Assembly: GCF_015291705.1 (NCBI RefSeq)
Contig: NZ_CP030050.1
Coordinates: 2,480,001 to 2,544,000, forward strand
DNA: 64,000 nt
Source of the DNA: Bradyrhizobium arachidis
Lineage (GTDB): Bacteria > Pseudomonadota > Alphaproteobacteria > Rhizobiales > Xanthobacteraceae
Reading direction: 5' to 3'
How positions within the stretch are numbered: the first letter of the stretch is position 1; the number at the start of each line of letters is the position of its first letter. Below the pieces are notes generated by a model, which worked only from the letters and a program-made list of their open reading frames with translations, was not told the DNA's origin and did no database searches. The translations under genes and the position numbers were made by a program. Positions 25,880 to 34,193 of the stretch are shown in pieces.

Positions 25880-27190
25880 ATGCGAATCGCGATGATCGGC
25901 ACGGGTTATGTGGGACTGGTATCCGGGGCCTGCTTTGCGGATTTCGGTCACGACGTCACTTGCGTCGACAAGGACGAGAAGAAGATCGCTAGCCTTCATC
26001 GCGGCGAGATCCCGATCTACGAGCCCGGGCTGGACGAGCTCGTTGCGAACAACGTCAAGGCCAAGCGGCTGGACTTCACCACCGATCTGTCGAAGCCGGT
26101 CGCCGAGGCCGACGCCGTGTTCATCGCGGTCGGCACGCCCTCGCGCCGCGGCGACGGCCACGCCGATCTCTCCTATGTCTATGCCGCCGCGAAGGAGATC
26201 GCGCAGGCGCTGTCCGGCTTCACCGTGGTGGTGACCAAGTCGACCGTGCCGGTCGGCACCGGCGACGAGGTCGAGCGCATCATCCGCGCGGCCAATCCGA
26301 ACGCTGACGTCGTCGTCGCCTCCAACCCCGAATTCCTGCGCGAGGGCGCGGCGATCCGCGACTTCAAGTTCCCCGACCGCATCGTGGTCGGCACCAACGA
26401 CGAGCGCGGCCGCAAGGTGATGGGCGACATCTATCGCCCGCTGTCGCTGAACCAGGCGCCGCTGATGTTCACCGCGCGCCGCACCGCCGAGATGATCAAA
26501 TACGCCGCGAACGCGTTCCTCGCGACCAAGATCACCTTCATCAACGAGATCGCAGACCTGTCCGAAAAGGCCGGCGCCAACGTCCAGGAGGTCGCGCGCG
26601 GCATTGGCCTGGACAACCGCATCGGCACCAAGTTCCTGCATGCCGGTCCCGGCTTCGGCGGCTCGTGCTTCCCGAAGGACACCAAGGCGCTGATCAAGAT
26701 CGCGCAGGACCATGACGTGCAGCTGCGCATCGTCGAGTCCGTGCTGGCGGTCAACGAGAACCGCAAGCGCGCGATGGCGCGCAAAGTCAGCCAGGCGCTC
26801 GGCGGTTCGTTGCGCGGCAAGACCATCGCGGTGCTCGGCCTCACCTTCAAGCCCGACACCGACGACATGCGCGATGCGCCGTCGATCCCGCTGGTGACCG
26901 GCCTGATCGACATGGGCGCGACGGTCAAGGCGTTCGACCCGGTCGGCATGGAGCAGGCCAAGGGTGAGCTGCCCAGCATCACCTATTGCGAGGACGCCTA
27001 TTCGTGCGCGCAAGGCGCCGACGCGGTCGTCATCGTCACCGAATGGGTGCAGTTCCGCGCGCTCGATCTCGACCGGCTGAAGAGCGCCATGGCCCAGCCC
27101 ATCGTCGTCGACCTCCGCAATATCTATCGCCCGGAAGAGATGGAGGCCGCGGGCTTCACCTACGAGAGCGTCGGGCGCCCGCTCGGCTGA
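25880..27190 (+). CDS. ugd: UDP-glucose 6-dehydrogenase
   Basis: A 436-residue enzyme oxidising UDP-glucose to UDP-glucuronate with two NAD. It has the N-terminal Rossmann motif MRIAMIGTGYVG, EIPIYEPGLDELV, FIAVGTPS, SNPEFLREGAAI and the catalytic Cys263 in GFGGSCFPKD. The C-terminal NAD/UDP-binding part has LGLTFKPDTDDMRD. An AAAGGAG lies upstream of the ATG at 25880. Its GC-rich third positions resemble core genes, unlike the flanking region, so it may be an ancestral anchor of the locus. UDP-glucuronate feeds surface polysaccharides. A long antisense frame over this gene is a shadow. Confidence 0.97.
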   Translation: MRIAMIGTGYVGLVSGACFADFGHDVTCVDKDEKKIASLHRGEIPIYEPGLDELVANNVKAKRLDFTTDLSKPVAEADAVFIAVGTPSRRGDGHADLSYVYAAAKEIAQALSGFTVVVTKSTVPVGTGDEVERIIRAANPNADVVVASNPEFLREGAAIRDFKFPDRIVVGTNDERGRKVMGDIYRPLSLNQAPLMFTARRTAEMIKYAANAFLATKITFINEIADLSEKAGANVQEVARGIGLDNRIGTKFLHAGPGFGGSCFPKDTKALIKIAQDHDVQLRIVESVLAVNENRKRAMARKVSQALGGSLRGKTIAVLGLTFKPDTDDMRDAPSIPLVTGLIDMGATVKAFDPVGMEQAKGELPSITYCEDAYSCAQGADAVVIVTEWVQFRALDLDRLKSAMAQPIVVDLRNIYRPEEMEAAGFTYESVGRPLG

Positions 27191-27245
27191 GCGAGGCTTG
27201 ACGCTCTCGATTTGCCCCTAAGCGCGGGCCTCGAGGGAGGCTGTC

Positions 27246-27275
27246 GCCGGCGCGCCAGGAGAGCATCGCGCCGGC
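27246..27275. terminator. Candidate hairpin terminator downstream of ugd
   Basis: A perfect nine-base stem, GCCGGCGCG (27246-27254) with CGCGCCGGC (27267-27275) around a 12-base loop, about 55 bases after the ugd stop. No T-tract follows, so it may instead be a processing or stabilising hairpin. It also sits just beyond the end of the small minus-strand gene ending at 27290. Confidence 0.4.
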
Positions 27276-27289
27276 GCACCCCGCGCTCG

Positions 27290-27526
27290 CTATCTTGACG
27301 GTGCGTCCGACACGTTCTGTGTTTTGGGCGGCGATGCCAGCTTCGGTGCAGCCTTGGTATTTTGCGTTGTTGTCGTCGGCTCTGGTTTCGGCGTCGTCGA
27401 AAACGTCCGGTCAAAGCAATCCCGCATGGCCTGGTCCGATGTCATGAGCATGCAGTTTGGGCCGGCTTGCGCGGAGTTCGATGAGATGGCGATGCACGCC
27501 ACGGCCGAGATCAACAAGATACGCAT
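27290..27526 (-). CDS. Small secreted protein with Thr/Pro/Lys-rich tail
   Basis: A 78-residue protein from the ATG at 27526 (MRILLISAVACIAISSNSAQ, ending in A-G) with a signal peptide. The short mature core GPNCMLMTSDQAMRDCFDRT has two cysteines, and a low-complexity tail (TPKPEPTTTTQNTKAAPKLA) follows. The spacing of the two Cys and D-x-F differs from the ARKC proteins, so they are not obviously related. It is transcribed convergently with ugd. Function unknown. Confidence 0.55.
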   Translation of the reverse strand: MRILLISAVACIAISSNSAQAGPNCMLMTSDQAMRDCFDRTFSTTPKPEPTTTTQNTKAAPKLASPPKTQNVSDAPSR

Positions 27527-27888
27527 GGCTGAAAATCCTCGTACGCTGCAAAGGCATGCATTGTAGCATTTGCGGTCGGCACCCGTCCAATCGACCAAGG
27601 TCTGGTCGATAAATAGGCAACGCTGCGCACAGAGCTTCGCCCCGTTCATTGGACGGGGTGCACTTGCATATTTGAGAGGGGAAGAGGACCTAGTCCCGCC
27701 CGCAGCCATTCGGCGCTTCCGGACCGTCAATCTCACCCACATTCGATGTGAAAGGGAACTCGATCATGGCTCGTAGAGCGGCATCATGTTGCGCCGCTCA
27801 ACACGGGGCAGACGTGTTGCAGATCAATTTCGCGTGTTGAGGTGCGCTCGTCCGGGCGGCGACGGAATAGGCAGCTTATGACCGTGCC

Positions 27889-28083
27889 CTAGCCAAAGAT
27901 CATCCAACTAATAGCGGCAAGCCCGGCGCGGGTGATGACATATAGCCAGCCGATCATTGCGACGGCGATCGTGGTCAGATAGGCGGCTGCGAAGGCGCGG
28001 TCGCCGATCGGGTTTTTGTTGAGACCGAAGTCTTCGGCGGCCATGTCCGCGCTCAGACTCGTTCGATTAGCTGCATCCGACAT
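27889..28083 (-). CDS. Small single-helix membrane protein
   Basis: A 64-residue protein whose ATG at 28083 is preceded by a strong Shine-Dalgarno, GGAGGTGAG, at close spacing. A polar N-terminus (NRTSLSADMAAEDFGLNKN) is followed by IGDRAFAAAYLTTIAVAMIG, and a hydrophobic stretch (AVAMIGWLYVITRAGLAAIS) forms one or two membrane segments. Such small inner-membrane proteins are common in rhizobial genomes. No function can be assigned. The ribosome-binding site is the best evidence that it is expressed. Confidence 0.6.
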   Translation of the reverse strand: MSDAANRTSLSADMAAEDFGLNKNPIGDRAFAAAYLTTIAVAMIGWLYVITRAGLAAISWMIFG

Positions 28084-28471
28084 GTCTCACCTCCGACGCA
28101 TGAAGTATGTCGCAGGAATATTGCGCCCACTCGACAGCAACGTGGAAAGCACGCGGCGGCAGAGAGGCAAAAGCGAGACGCGCAACAAGTCGTCCGACGC
28201 CTCGTCCGTCGCCTGCCTCGCGAAGGAGCATTCCTGCAGGTTTACCCGGTGCAGTTGTCGTGCCAAGTTTGCGCTTTCTGATGGCGTCTACTTCCTGACG
28301 ACGATCTCGCCGTCGCTGACTCCGCCGCTGCACCAGAGTTCCGCCGAAGCATCTTCAGAAATTGCTCGGGTACAGCGACGCGTGTCATGGCGCGATCTGC
28401 GGCACCAAGGAGACGTCTGCTGGTAACGTGCTCGTGTTGCCAGTGCGGGCGATCGCATGTGCCCCAATCCC
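28084..28471. other. Gene-free stretch
   Basis: Nearly 390 bases with no supported gene between a small membrane protein gene and the transglutaminase-like peptidase gene. Plus-strand frames here have no ribosome-binding site or family features. Confidence 0.4.
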
Positions 28472-28999
28472 TCAGGGCAGTGACGTGCGCCAAACATTTG
28501 GATTGTCTGGCGAAGCAATTCTGAGGAACTGGTACTGCCGAACGGCATCCCCAAAGGGCAATACATATTCGTACAGATTGTCCAGTGCGAGCACGCTGCC
28601 TTCGTAAAGAACAATCAGAATGAGGTGGTGTTCGCCGGAGTTTCGATGGCGAACCTCCGCGAGCAGCAATTGCGAGGAGCTGCCGCCCAAAGACAAGAGC
28701 AGGTGACGCTTGGAAACTGCATAATCGCCACAGTCGCCCTCGGATGGATATAGGTCCCATCCATTCTTCGACCGCTCGCTTGGCGCAATTTGCGCGTTCA
28801 CGGTCGAATTTGCGAATTGGATATTACGAAGTTCCAATCCCGTTCCGCTTTGAGCGCGATGAGTGTCACAATCGGAGGGATACTTCGCGCAGAACGCCGT
28901 GTATTGAACTGGCGGAAGCGTAGGCTCCGCGTGCACATGCAAGGTGCACGACTGCACAAAAATGATCGTGAGCGATGCGTATAGGAGGAGCTTTCGCAT
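28472..28999 (-). CDS. Transglutaminase-like cysteine peptidase (BTLCP family)
   Basis: A 175-residue secreted protein; residues 1-24 form a signal peptide (LLYASLTIIFVQSCTLHVHA). The bacterial transglutaminase-like cysteine proteinase layout is clear: FCAKYPSDCD at 36-45, the catalytic Cys90 in SEGDCGDYAVSKR, a His at 124-125 in GEHHLILIV, and the Asp140 in LALDNLYEYV. All three catalytic positions are present, so the enzyme should be competent. Family members are periplasmic proteases; LapG, which cuts a surface adhesin, is the best known, but this protein lacks a recognisable LapD or adhesin nearby. Low-GC codon use fits the accessory region. Confidence 0.8.
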   Translation of the reverse strand: MRKLLLYASLTIIFVQSCTLHVHAEPTLPPVQYTAFCAKYPSDCDTHRAQSGTGLELRNIQFANSTVNAQIAPSERSKNGWDLYPSEGDCGDYAVSKRHLLLSLGGSSSQLLLAEVRHRNSGEHHLILIVLYEGSVLALDNLYEYVLPFGDAVRQYQFLRIASPDNPNVWRTSLP

Positions 29000-29160
29000 T
29001 CATTTGCTCGCGTTGAAGCAAGCGATGAAACGTGGCTCCGGATTGAGTCGAACGTTTGGCTACGGCGGCGATGTGCCCTGGGGAACTTTGCGTGCGATTG
29101 ATGAGGCCGTAGCGGAACAAGTGCGGCCTCCAAATATGTGTCGCGGAGCTGGAAAGTGAG

Positions 29161-29440
29161 CTACTCCAAATCGCGATAGCGAACTGAGGCGAGCTTCGCA
29201 TGCGCTCCGATCAAACGCGGATTGCTTCGAAAGTCTGCCATGCATGCCGATCAGATCCGCAAATGGCTGAATCGTTTCGTAGTGCGACCTGCATAGTCGT
29301 CGATAAGGATCGGGGCACGGGGAGTGATGGAGATGTGCTTCTAGCGTCATGCGACTCGCATCCTCCGATCCGCCAGGACCAGATCCGGCGTGAACTCAGG
29401 AGACGATCGCCAAGGTGCGACAACGAGGCGATCCTCTCGC
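29161..29440 (-). pseudogene. Decayed C-terminal copy of the SAM-methyltransferase-like gene
   Basis: Reading this strand in shifting frames recovers, in order, APW, PDLVLADRRMRVA, PILIDDYAGR, QPFADLIGMHGRLSKQ, FDRSACEARL and RYRDLE followed by TAG at 29163-29161. These match the end of the intact protein at 24956-25612 (APW, PPDLVLIDSRMRVA, RILVDDYSGR, ERFADLIAMHGRM, FDQDGCRLAL, RYSDLN and stop). At least three frameshifts or stops are needed, so this is a pseudogene. The N-terminal half is absent: the W-rich gene begins right upstream at 29458. It indicates an old duplication, or one copy replaced by recombination. Confidence 0.75.
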
Positions 29441-29457
29441 GCTCGGTCACATGCCGC

Positions 29458-29676
29458 TCACCATTGGTCCGTCTCCCATTCTTCAAAGGTCTGCGGCTTT
29501 TGAATGTATTGCCATTTCCCGTCTTTGCCGCGCCGACGCCAGGTCGGGCACTTAAGCAGCGTCTTGCCGCCATCAACCGTTCGCCTCGGGAAGATAGGAG
29601 GTTCACACGGTCGCCATTGATATTCATCATCCGGCTGGCCATTTCGGCCCCCGAACCATCGTCGTAAGAAAAACAT
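29458..29676 (-). CDS. Small Trp-rich protein of the DQW family
   Basis: A 72-residue protein from the ATG at 29676 (MFFLRRWFGG). Motifs PPIFPRRTVDGGK, TWRRRGKDGKWQYIQKPQ and the terminal EEWETDQW align without gaps to the protein at 5030-5248, which has the same length, plus a third, longer relative at 4702-5025. No signal peptide or transmembrane segment is seen. It sits directly upstream of the decayed methyltransferase fragment. A longer frame to 29763 has no support. Function unknown. Confidence 0.6.
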   Translation of the reverse strand: MFFLRRWFGGRNGQPDDEYQWRPCEPPIFPRRTVDGGKTLLKCPTWRRRGKDGKWQYIQKPQTFEEWETDQW

Positions 29677-29999
29677 TGTGTCAGCCCCATGACAATCATC
29701 AGGGCCTATCAGGAGTTGCGGCGCACAATCAATGGCTGAATGCTGGGACTCTTCGTAAGGCATGTAGCGCGGTTAACGCTCTCGCCGATTAACGGTTCAC
29801 TCCGCCGGCAAGCTGCGACCCGCAAGGAACGGCAAGTATCTTGGTAACCTGTACCTGCTGTGGACATAACTCGATTATGGACGACCTTGATGTTCCCGAT
29901 TTCCACTTGCAGCATCGGCAAGTCTGCACTGTTCGGTCCAACTCCCGAATGCGGCGAACACAATTTCGAGACATATGACTTGCTCGCAGGAGCGTGCAC
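29677..29999. other. Gene-free stretch at the boundary with the core region
   Basis: Around 320 bases with no supported gene. It marks the change from the lower-GC accessory region on the left to the GC-rich core on the right. The promoter of the downstream aldose epimerase gene is expected here; no repeat or integration site was recognised. Confidence 0.4.
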
Positions 30000-30890
30000 A
30001 TGAACAACGACACGCACACGATCCACACCGGCCCTCTCACCGCGGCCATGAAGGCTCACGGCGCCGAACTGTGCTCGCTGAAGGACCGCAGCGGCACCGA
30101 GTTCATCTGGCAGGCGGGGCCGGAGTGGCCGCGCCATGCGCCGCTGCTGTTCCCGATCGTCGGACGTCTTGCGGGCGACGAATTGCGGCACCAGGGCAAG
30201 ACCTACCGGATGACCCAGCACGGCTTTGCGCGCGACAGCCGCTTTGCCTGGGCGAGGCGTGATGAGACCAGTTGCACGATGGTGCTCGAAGACAGCGAGG
30301 CGACGCGCGCGCTTTATCCGTTCGCCTTCCGCCTGACGGCCATCTATACGATCGACGACGCCGGCCTCGAGCTGGCGCTCACGATCGTCAACACCGGCAA
30401 AGAGATCCTGCCGGCCTCGCTCGGCGGACATCCCGCCTTCAACTGGCCGCTCCAGGCGGGCGTGCCCAAGGAAAGCTATGCGCTGACCTTCGCGACGGCA
30501 GAGGCATCTCCCGTCCGCCGTCTCGATGGTGGATTGCTGCGCCCGGCGACGGAGCCGAGCCCGGTCAACGGCGCGGTGCTGCCCTTGTCCCAATCCCTGT
30601 TCATCGACGACGCCATCATCTTCGACCGGATCGAGAGCAGCTCGGTCCGCTATGCCGCCGCGAAGGGCGCATCCGCCGGGCCGTGGCTGAAGATGTCCTG
30701 GCGCGGCTTTAGCGAGCTCGGCGTCTGGTCGAAACCTTCAGGCGCGCCGTTCCTCTGCATCGAGCCCTGGCGCGGCTACGCCAGTCCCGCAGGCTTCGAT
30801 GGCGAGTTCGGTGACAAGCCCGGCCTGATGCATATCGCACCTGGAGCGGAGCAGAGCTTGTCGTACCGGATCGAGGTCGGATCGGCCTGA
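30000..30890 (+). CDS. Aldose 1-epimerase family protein
   Basis: A 296-residue galactose mutarotase-like enzyme starting at the ATG at 30000, which has CAGGAG seven bases upstream; a GTG at 29994 is less likely. The N-terminal strand GAELCSLKDRSGTEFIWQAG and the PLLFPIVGRLAGDELRHQGK block with YRMTQHGFARDS identify the family; HGFARD carries a catalytic His. NTGKEILPASLGGHPAFNWP holds the second conserved His, and GFSELGVWSKP follows. It interconverts alpha and beta sugar anomers. It is convergent with the MBL gene and seems monocistronic. Confidence 0.9.
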   Translation: MNNDTHTIHTGPLTAAMKAHGAELCSLKDRSGTEFIWQAGPEWPRHAPLLFPIVGRLAGDELRHQGKTYRMTQHGFARDSRFAWARRDETSCTMVLEDSEATRALYPFAFRLTAIYTIDDAGLELALTIVNTGKEILPASLGGHPAFNWPLQAGVPKESYALTFATAEASPVRRLDGGLLRPATEPSPVNGAVLPLSQSLFIDDAIIFDRIESSSVRYAAAKGASAGPWLKMSWRGFSELGVWSKPSGAPFLCIEPWRGYASPAGFDGEFGDKPGLMHIAPGAEQSLSYRIEVGSA

Positions 30891-30903
30891 GATCGATGAC
30901 CTC

Positions 30904-31752
30904 TCAGACCTCGATCCGCGTCAGGTCCTCGCCGAGCACGACCGGGCCCGAATAGTCCTTTTGCACATCCGCGAGCAGCGCGCTCAGCATGGTGTCGTCG
31001 GTGCGCGGCCGGTGATGGGTCAGCGCGAGCTTCTTGACGCCGGCCTTGGCCGCGACCTTGCCGACGGTGTCGCCGCAGGCGATCGTGTATTTCGCAAGCC
31101 GGCGGAAATGCTCGTTGTTGATCTCGGGCGTTGCGAGAAAGCAGACCTGGACGAGCAGGTCGGCACCTTCGGCCAGCCGTTCGAGGCCGGGGCAGGGGAC
31201 GGTGTCGCCGGAAATCGCAATGATCTTGCCCTCCGCCTCGAAGCGGTAGCCGAGGCACATCCAGCGCGCGAGGAAGGCCGGCGACATGTCGAGGCCATCG
31301 CCATGCGAGACCAGCTCGGCGCTGATCTTCCAGCGGCCGGTGTCGAGGACGGGACCTGGAACGATGTCGGTTGCGACGACCGGTTTCCATCCGCCGAAGC
31401 TCGGCTCGCCCTGATCGCGCCAGGCGATGTCCTTGTCATAGACCTGCGTGACGAGCGTGTTGACGAGCCGTTCGGTATCCGGCGGCCCGAAGATGCGCAG
31501 CTCGTCCTTGCGCCCCTGCATCCATGAATTGAGCATCACATCGTAGAGGTCGCCGATATGGTCGAAATGGTGGTGGGTGAGAAAGACCGTGTTGATGGCG
31601 CCGAGCGGCACGCCGGCCTTGCTGAGCTGCACCATCACGCCGCGGCCGGCGTCGAACAGGATGTTCTCCTCGCCGAGCTTGATCAGCGTGGTCGTCGCCA
31701 TGCGGCGCGGGTCCGGGCGCGGGCCGCCGGTGCCGAGCAGGATGACCTCCAT
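30904..31752 (-). CDS. MBL-fold metallohydrolase (RNase Z-like)
   Basis: A 282-residue protein from the ATG at 31752 (MEVILLGTGGPRPDPRR). Metal-binding motifs: TVFLTHHHFDHIGD (HxHxDH), ELVSHGDG, AISGDTVPC and LALTHHRPRT. The N-terminal LGTGGP and the overall arrangement place it with RNase Z/arylsulfatase-like MBL proteins. Substrates range from tRNA to small esters, so no specific reaction is proposed. The long frame extends upstream to 31812 but lacks a good start there. It lies downstream of an acyltransferase gene on the same strand (88-nt gap). Confidence 0.88.
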   Translation of the reverse strand: MEVILLGTGGPRPDPRRMATTTLIKLGEENILFDAGRGVMVQLSKAGVPLGAINTVFLTHHHFDHIGDLYDVMLNSWMQGRKDELRIFGPPDTERLVNTLVTQVYDKDIAWRDQGEPSFGGWKPVVATDIVPGPVLDTGRWKISAELVSHGDGLDMSPAFLARWMCLGYRFEAEGKIIAISGDTVPCPGLERLAEGADLLVQVCFLATPEINNEHFRRLAKYTIACGDTVGKVAAKAGVKKLALTHHRPRTDDTMLSALLADVQKDYSGPVVLGEDLTRIEV

Positions 31753-31840
31753 GCGCCTACTCCGATGTGAAGCCGGGAACGCACAGTAGATACGAAGGCT
31801 GCGGCGAAGCAAGCCGCATCAAGCTGCGGCGGGCGTGCGT

Positions 31841-33025
31841 TCAGTGCACGCCGGTCGCGGTGGCGGCGACGACAGGGCGGATCGCCGGGCGGGTGGAGGC
31901 CGATGAGGTCAGGCGCTGGGCCAAGTCCTGCGTGTGGCGCTCGACCAGATGCCAGGTCGCGCGCGCGAGGAGATAGCTGAGCGCGATGGTGACGACGTAG
32001 GTCATCAGCAGCGAGGCCAGCCCGTCCGCGAGCGGCCAGACCCGGTGCAGAGCGTAGGTCACCGCGAAGTGCGACAGATACATCGAATAGGAGTTGCGGC
32101 CGAGCGCCTCGATCGGCGACCAGTGGACCGCGAAGCGGATGCAGCCGGCCACCATCGCGCCGAGCACGAGGTTGATGATCAGATAGTTGAATTCGTGCGC
32201 GCCGGTCGCGCGATTGGCGAAGAAGGACAGCACGACGAAGACGATGAAGATCGCGCCGTCGGATCTGGTGAAGCCGTCGCGCAGTGAGAAGAACAGCGCA
32301 CAGCCGATCAGGAAGACGGGCAACTGATTGAGGAAGCTGATGTGGAGTGTGCTCCAGACGAAGGAGGCGTGGGCGGGGCCGTAATAGGCCGAGAACAGTT
32401 CGAAGGCCCACGGCTTGAACAGGCAGACATTGACGAGGTGCAGCAGAAGCGCGAGCGCGAGATAGAGACTGCGGCGCGATCCGAATGCGGTGATCAGAAG
32501 CGGGAAGACGAGATAGAACGTCATCTCCGCCGCAATCGACCAGTCGCCCGGCACGACGCTGTTGACGCTGTCGGGCCAGAAGCCGTGCAGGAACGTCGCG
32601 GTCAGGATCACCTGGAGCGGCCCGATTCCGTTGGGCGCGTTGTAGCTCGGCCCCGTGCCGTTGAGGACGAGATAGACCGGGATCGCGAGCCAGAACAGCG
32701 GCGCGATGCGCAAGGCACGCCGGATGTAGAATTTGCGCGTCGGGCTCGTTTCGCCGGCGCGCTGCGTCCACATCAGGCACATCGTCATCGCGCTGACGAA
32801 ATAGAACACGTTGACGCCGGTCCAGCCGCACATGAACGCGTAGTCGATTGCGTGGATGTTCGATGGAAATGATTGCGAGACGTGGATCGCTATCACGCCG
32901 AGGATGGCGAGCCCGCGCAGGAAGTCGAGCGTGTGCGAACGACTGAAGGGCGTTGCGCCTCGTTCGCTTCGACCGGCGGCCAACCGGGCCTGCCCCTGCA
33001 TAACGCCTGCTCCGTGGTTTCGCAT
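31841..33025 (-). CDS. Acyltransferase-3 family O-acyltransferase, copy E
   Basis: A 394-residue acyltransferase-3 protein with ten or so transmembrane helices. HTLDFLRGLAILGVIAIHVS (conserved RG..A...V..H), TGVNVFYFVSAMTMCL, YIRRALRIAPLFWL and, near the end, LGRNSYSMYLSHFAV are clear. It has high GC like the surrounding core genes, unlike the four copies in the accessory region, so it is probably an independent family member. A start further inside, near ATG 33001 (MQGQARLAAG), is possible. The substrate is unknown. Long antisense or alternate frames across it are shadows. Confidence 0.87.
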   Translation of the reverse strand: MRNHGAGVMQGQARLAAGRSERGATPFSRSHTLDFLRGLAILGVIAIHVSQSFPSNIHAIDYAFMCGWTGVNVFYFVSAMTMCLMWTQRAGETSPTRKFYIRRALRIAPLFWLAIPVYLVLNGTGPSYNAPNGIGPLQVILTATFLHGFWPDSVNSVVPGDWSIAAEMTFYLVFPLLITAFGSRRSLYLALALLLHLVNVCLFKPWAFELFSAYYGPAHASFVWSTLHISFLNQLPVFLIGCALFFSLRDGFTRSDGAIFIVFVVLSFFANRATGAHEFNYLIINLVLGAMVAGCIRFAVHWSPIEALGRNSYSMYLSHFAVTYALHRVWPLADGLASLLMTYVVTIALSYLLARATWHLVERHTQDLAQRLTSSASTRPAIRPVVAATATGVH

Positions 33026-33189
33026 CTGCGAGCGGAGACAATAGAGGCGCGGCCGGCTTTTCCGAAGCTGAAGGCCGTCTTTACGTTAACCGGTGGTTGA
33101 ATCTGGAGCCGAATGTTCGGGCTCGCTGCCTGGCCGGCTCGACGCCGCCTCGCGCGAGCCAAGTGTCGGGATGGTGCGCGGGATGAGAA

Positions 33190-34110
33190 TTGTGGGCCAA
33201 TTCATACTTAATGCTTCAAGACCATGACCAATATTGTTTGGGCACGACAACACGCTTAGTATTCCAGCAGGCAATTCGGGGGCTCGAACCAGTTGTGAAT
33301 GTACGTTCACAGGACGGCGCGCTGCGCGACGACTTGGATTTTCAGGCCGGGCCGCAAGCACACAGGACATCCAGGACCGGTACTGATTCCGCACTTCAGG
33401 AATTGCGTCCGGCTGGCCGGGAGCGGCTGATCGTCGTGGAAGACGATCCGGTGACGCGGACGATGCTGGTCGGTTATTTCAGCGAGAACAATTTCGACGT
33501 GGTCGGCGCCGGCTCCTGCGCGGAGTGCCGCCAGGCGCTGCGCGCGCGCACTGATCTCGTCTTCCTCGACGTGCAGCTGCCCGACGGCGACGGCTTCGAG
33601 CTCGCCAAAGAGATCCAGGCGACCAGCAACGCCGGCATCATCTTCGTCACCCGCCGCGATACCGACGTCGATCGCATCCTCGGCCTCGAGATCGCCGGGG
33701 ATCACTATGTCACCAAGCCGATCAATCTGCGCGACCTGCTTGCGCGTGCGCGCAGCGTGCTGCGGCGGCGCTCGATCGATCGCAAGGCCGCGCGCAACCA
33801 CAATTCGATCGCCTTCGGCGACTGGATCATCGACCTGACGCGGCGCGAGCTGCTCGGCAGTGACGGCAAGCCGGTGGCGCTGACGCGCGCCGAATTCGAC
33901 CTGCTCGCCGCGCTGGTCGGCGCCGACGGACGGCCGCTCAGCCGCGACTACCTGATCGAGGTCGTCAGCAACCGCCAGGCCGAGGTCGATATCCGCACCG
34001 TCGATGCGCTGGTGGCGCGGCTGCGCCGCAAGCTGGTCGGCAGCGGCACGCCCGTGATCGCGACGGTCACCGGCGTCGGCTACAAGCTCGCGCTCAGCGA
34101 GCGGCTGTAG
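33190..34110 (+). CDS. OmpR-family DNA-binding response regulator
   Basis: A receiver plus winged-helix protein. The receiver starts at RERLIVVEDDPVTRTMLVGY (acidic pair E-D-D) with the phospho-acceptor Asp in DLVFLDVQLPDGDG. The conserved Thr/Lys area ends IIFVTRRDTDVDRI and AGDHYVTKPINLRDLLARA. The C-terminal OmpR/PhoB domain includes ALTRAEFDLLAALVGADGRP and VDALVARLRRKLVG, ending ATVTGVGYKLALSE. The first about 75 residues have no family counterpart, so the true start is probably downstream of 33190. No sensor kinase is adjacent; its partner must be encoded elsewhere. It resembles TorR-like regulators, but its targets are unknown. Confidence 0.87.
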   Translation: MWANSYLMLQDHDQYCLGTTTRLVFQQAIRGLEPVVNVRSQDGALRDDLDFQAGPQAHRTSRTGTDSALQELRPAGRERLIVVEDDPVTRTMLVGYFSENNFDVVGAGSCAECRQALRARTDLVFLDVQLPDGDGFELAKEIQATSNAGIIFVTRRDTDVDRILGLEIAGDHYVTKPINLRDLLARARSVLRRRSIDRKAARNHNSIAFGDWIIDLTRRELLGSDGKPVALTRAEFDLLAALVGADGRPLSRDYLIEVVSNRQAEVDIRTVDALVARLRRKLVGSGTPVIATVTGVGYKLALSERL

Positions 34111-34111
34111 G

Positions 34112-34178
34112 GCATCATCCGGAAAAGTGCGCAGCGGTTTTCCGACAAGATCATGCTCAAACAATAACCTGAAGCGCA
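34112..34178. repeat. RIME-like dispersed repeat, copy 2
   Basis: ATCCGGAAAAGTGCGCAGCG followed by a GTTTTCCGA segment and ATCATGCTCAAACAATAA matches the repeat at 8823-8916 with a few substitutions. It begins two bases after the stop of the response regulator gene. The sequence style is that of rhizobial intergenic mosaic elements. The palindromic second half is shorter here. Confidence 0.8.
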
Positions 34179-34193
34179 CAGGAGGCATCGCGG

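Noticed and set aside
25868..27013. Antisense open frame opposite ugd
   Set aside because: It lies entirely over ugd, whose catalytic motifs are complete. No ribosome-binding site or domain is visible.
31683..33041. Alternative minus-strand frame over the acyltransferase copy E
   Set aside because: Extremely Arg-rich, and the acyltransferase frame has full family motifs.
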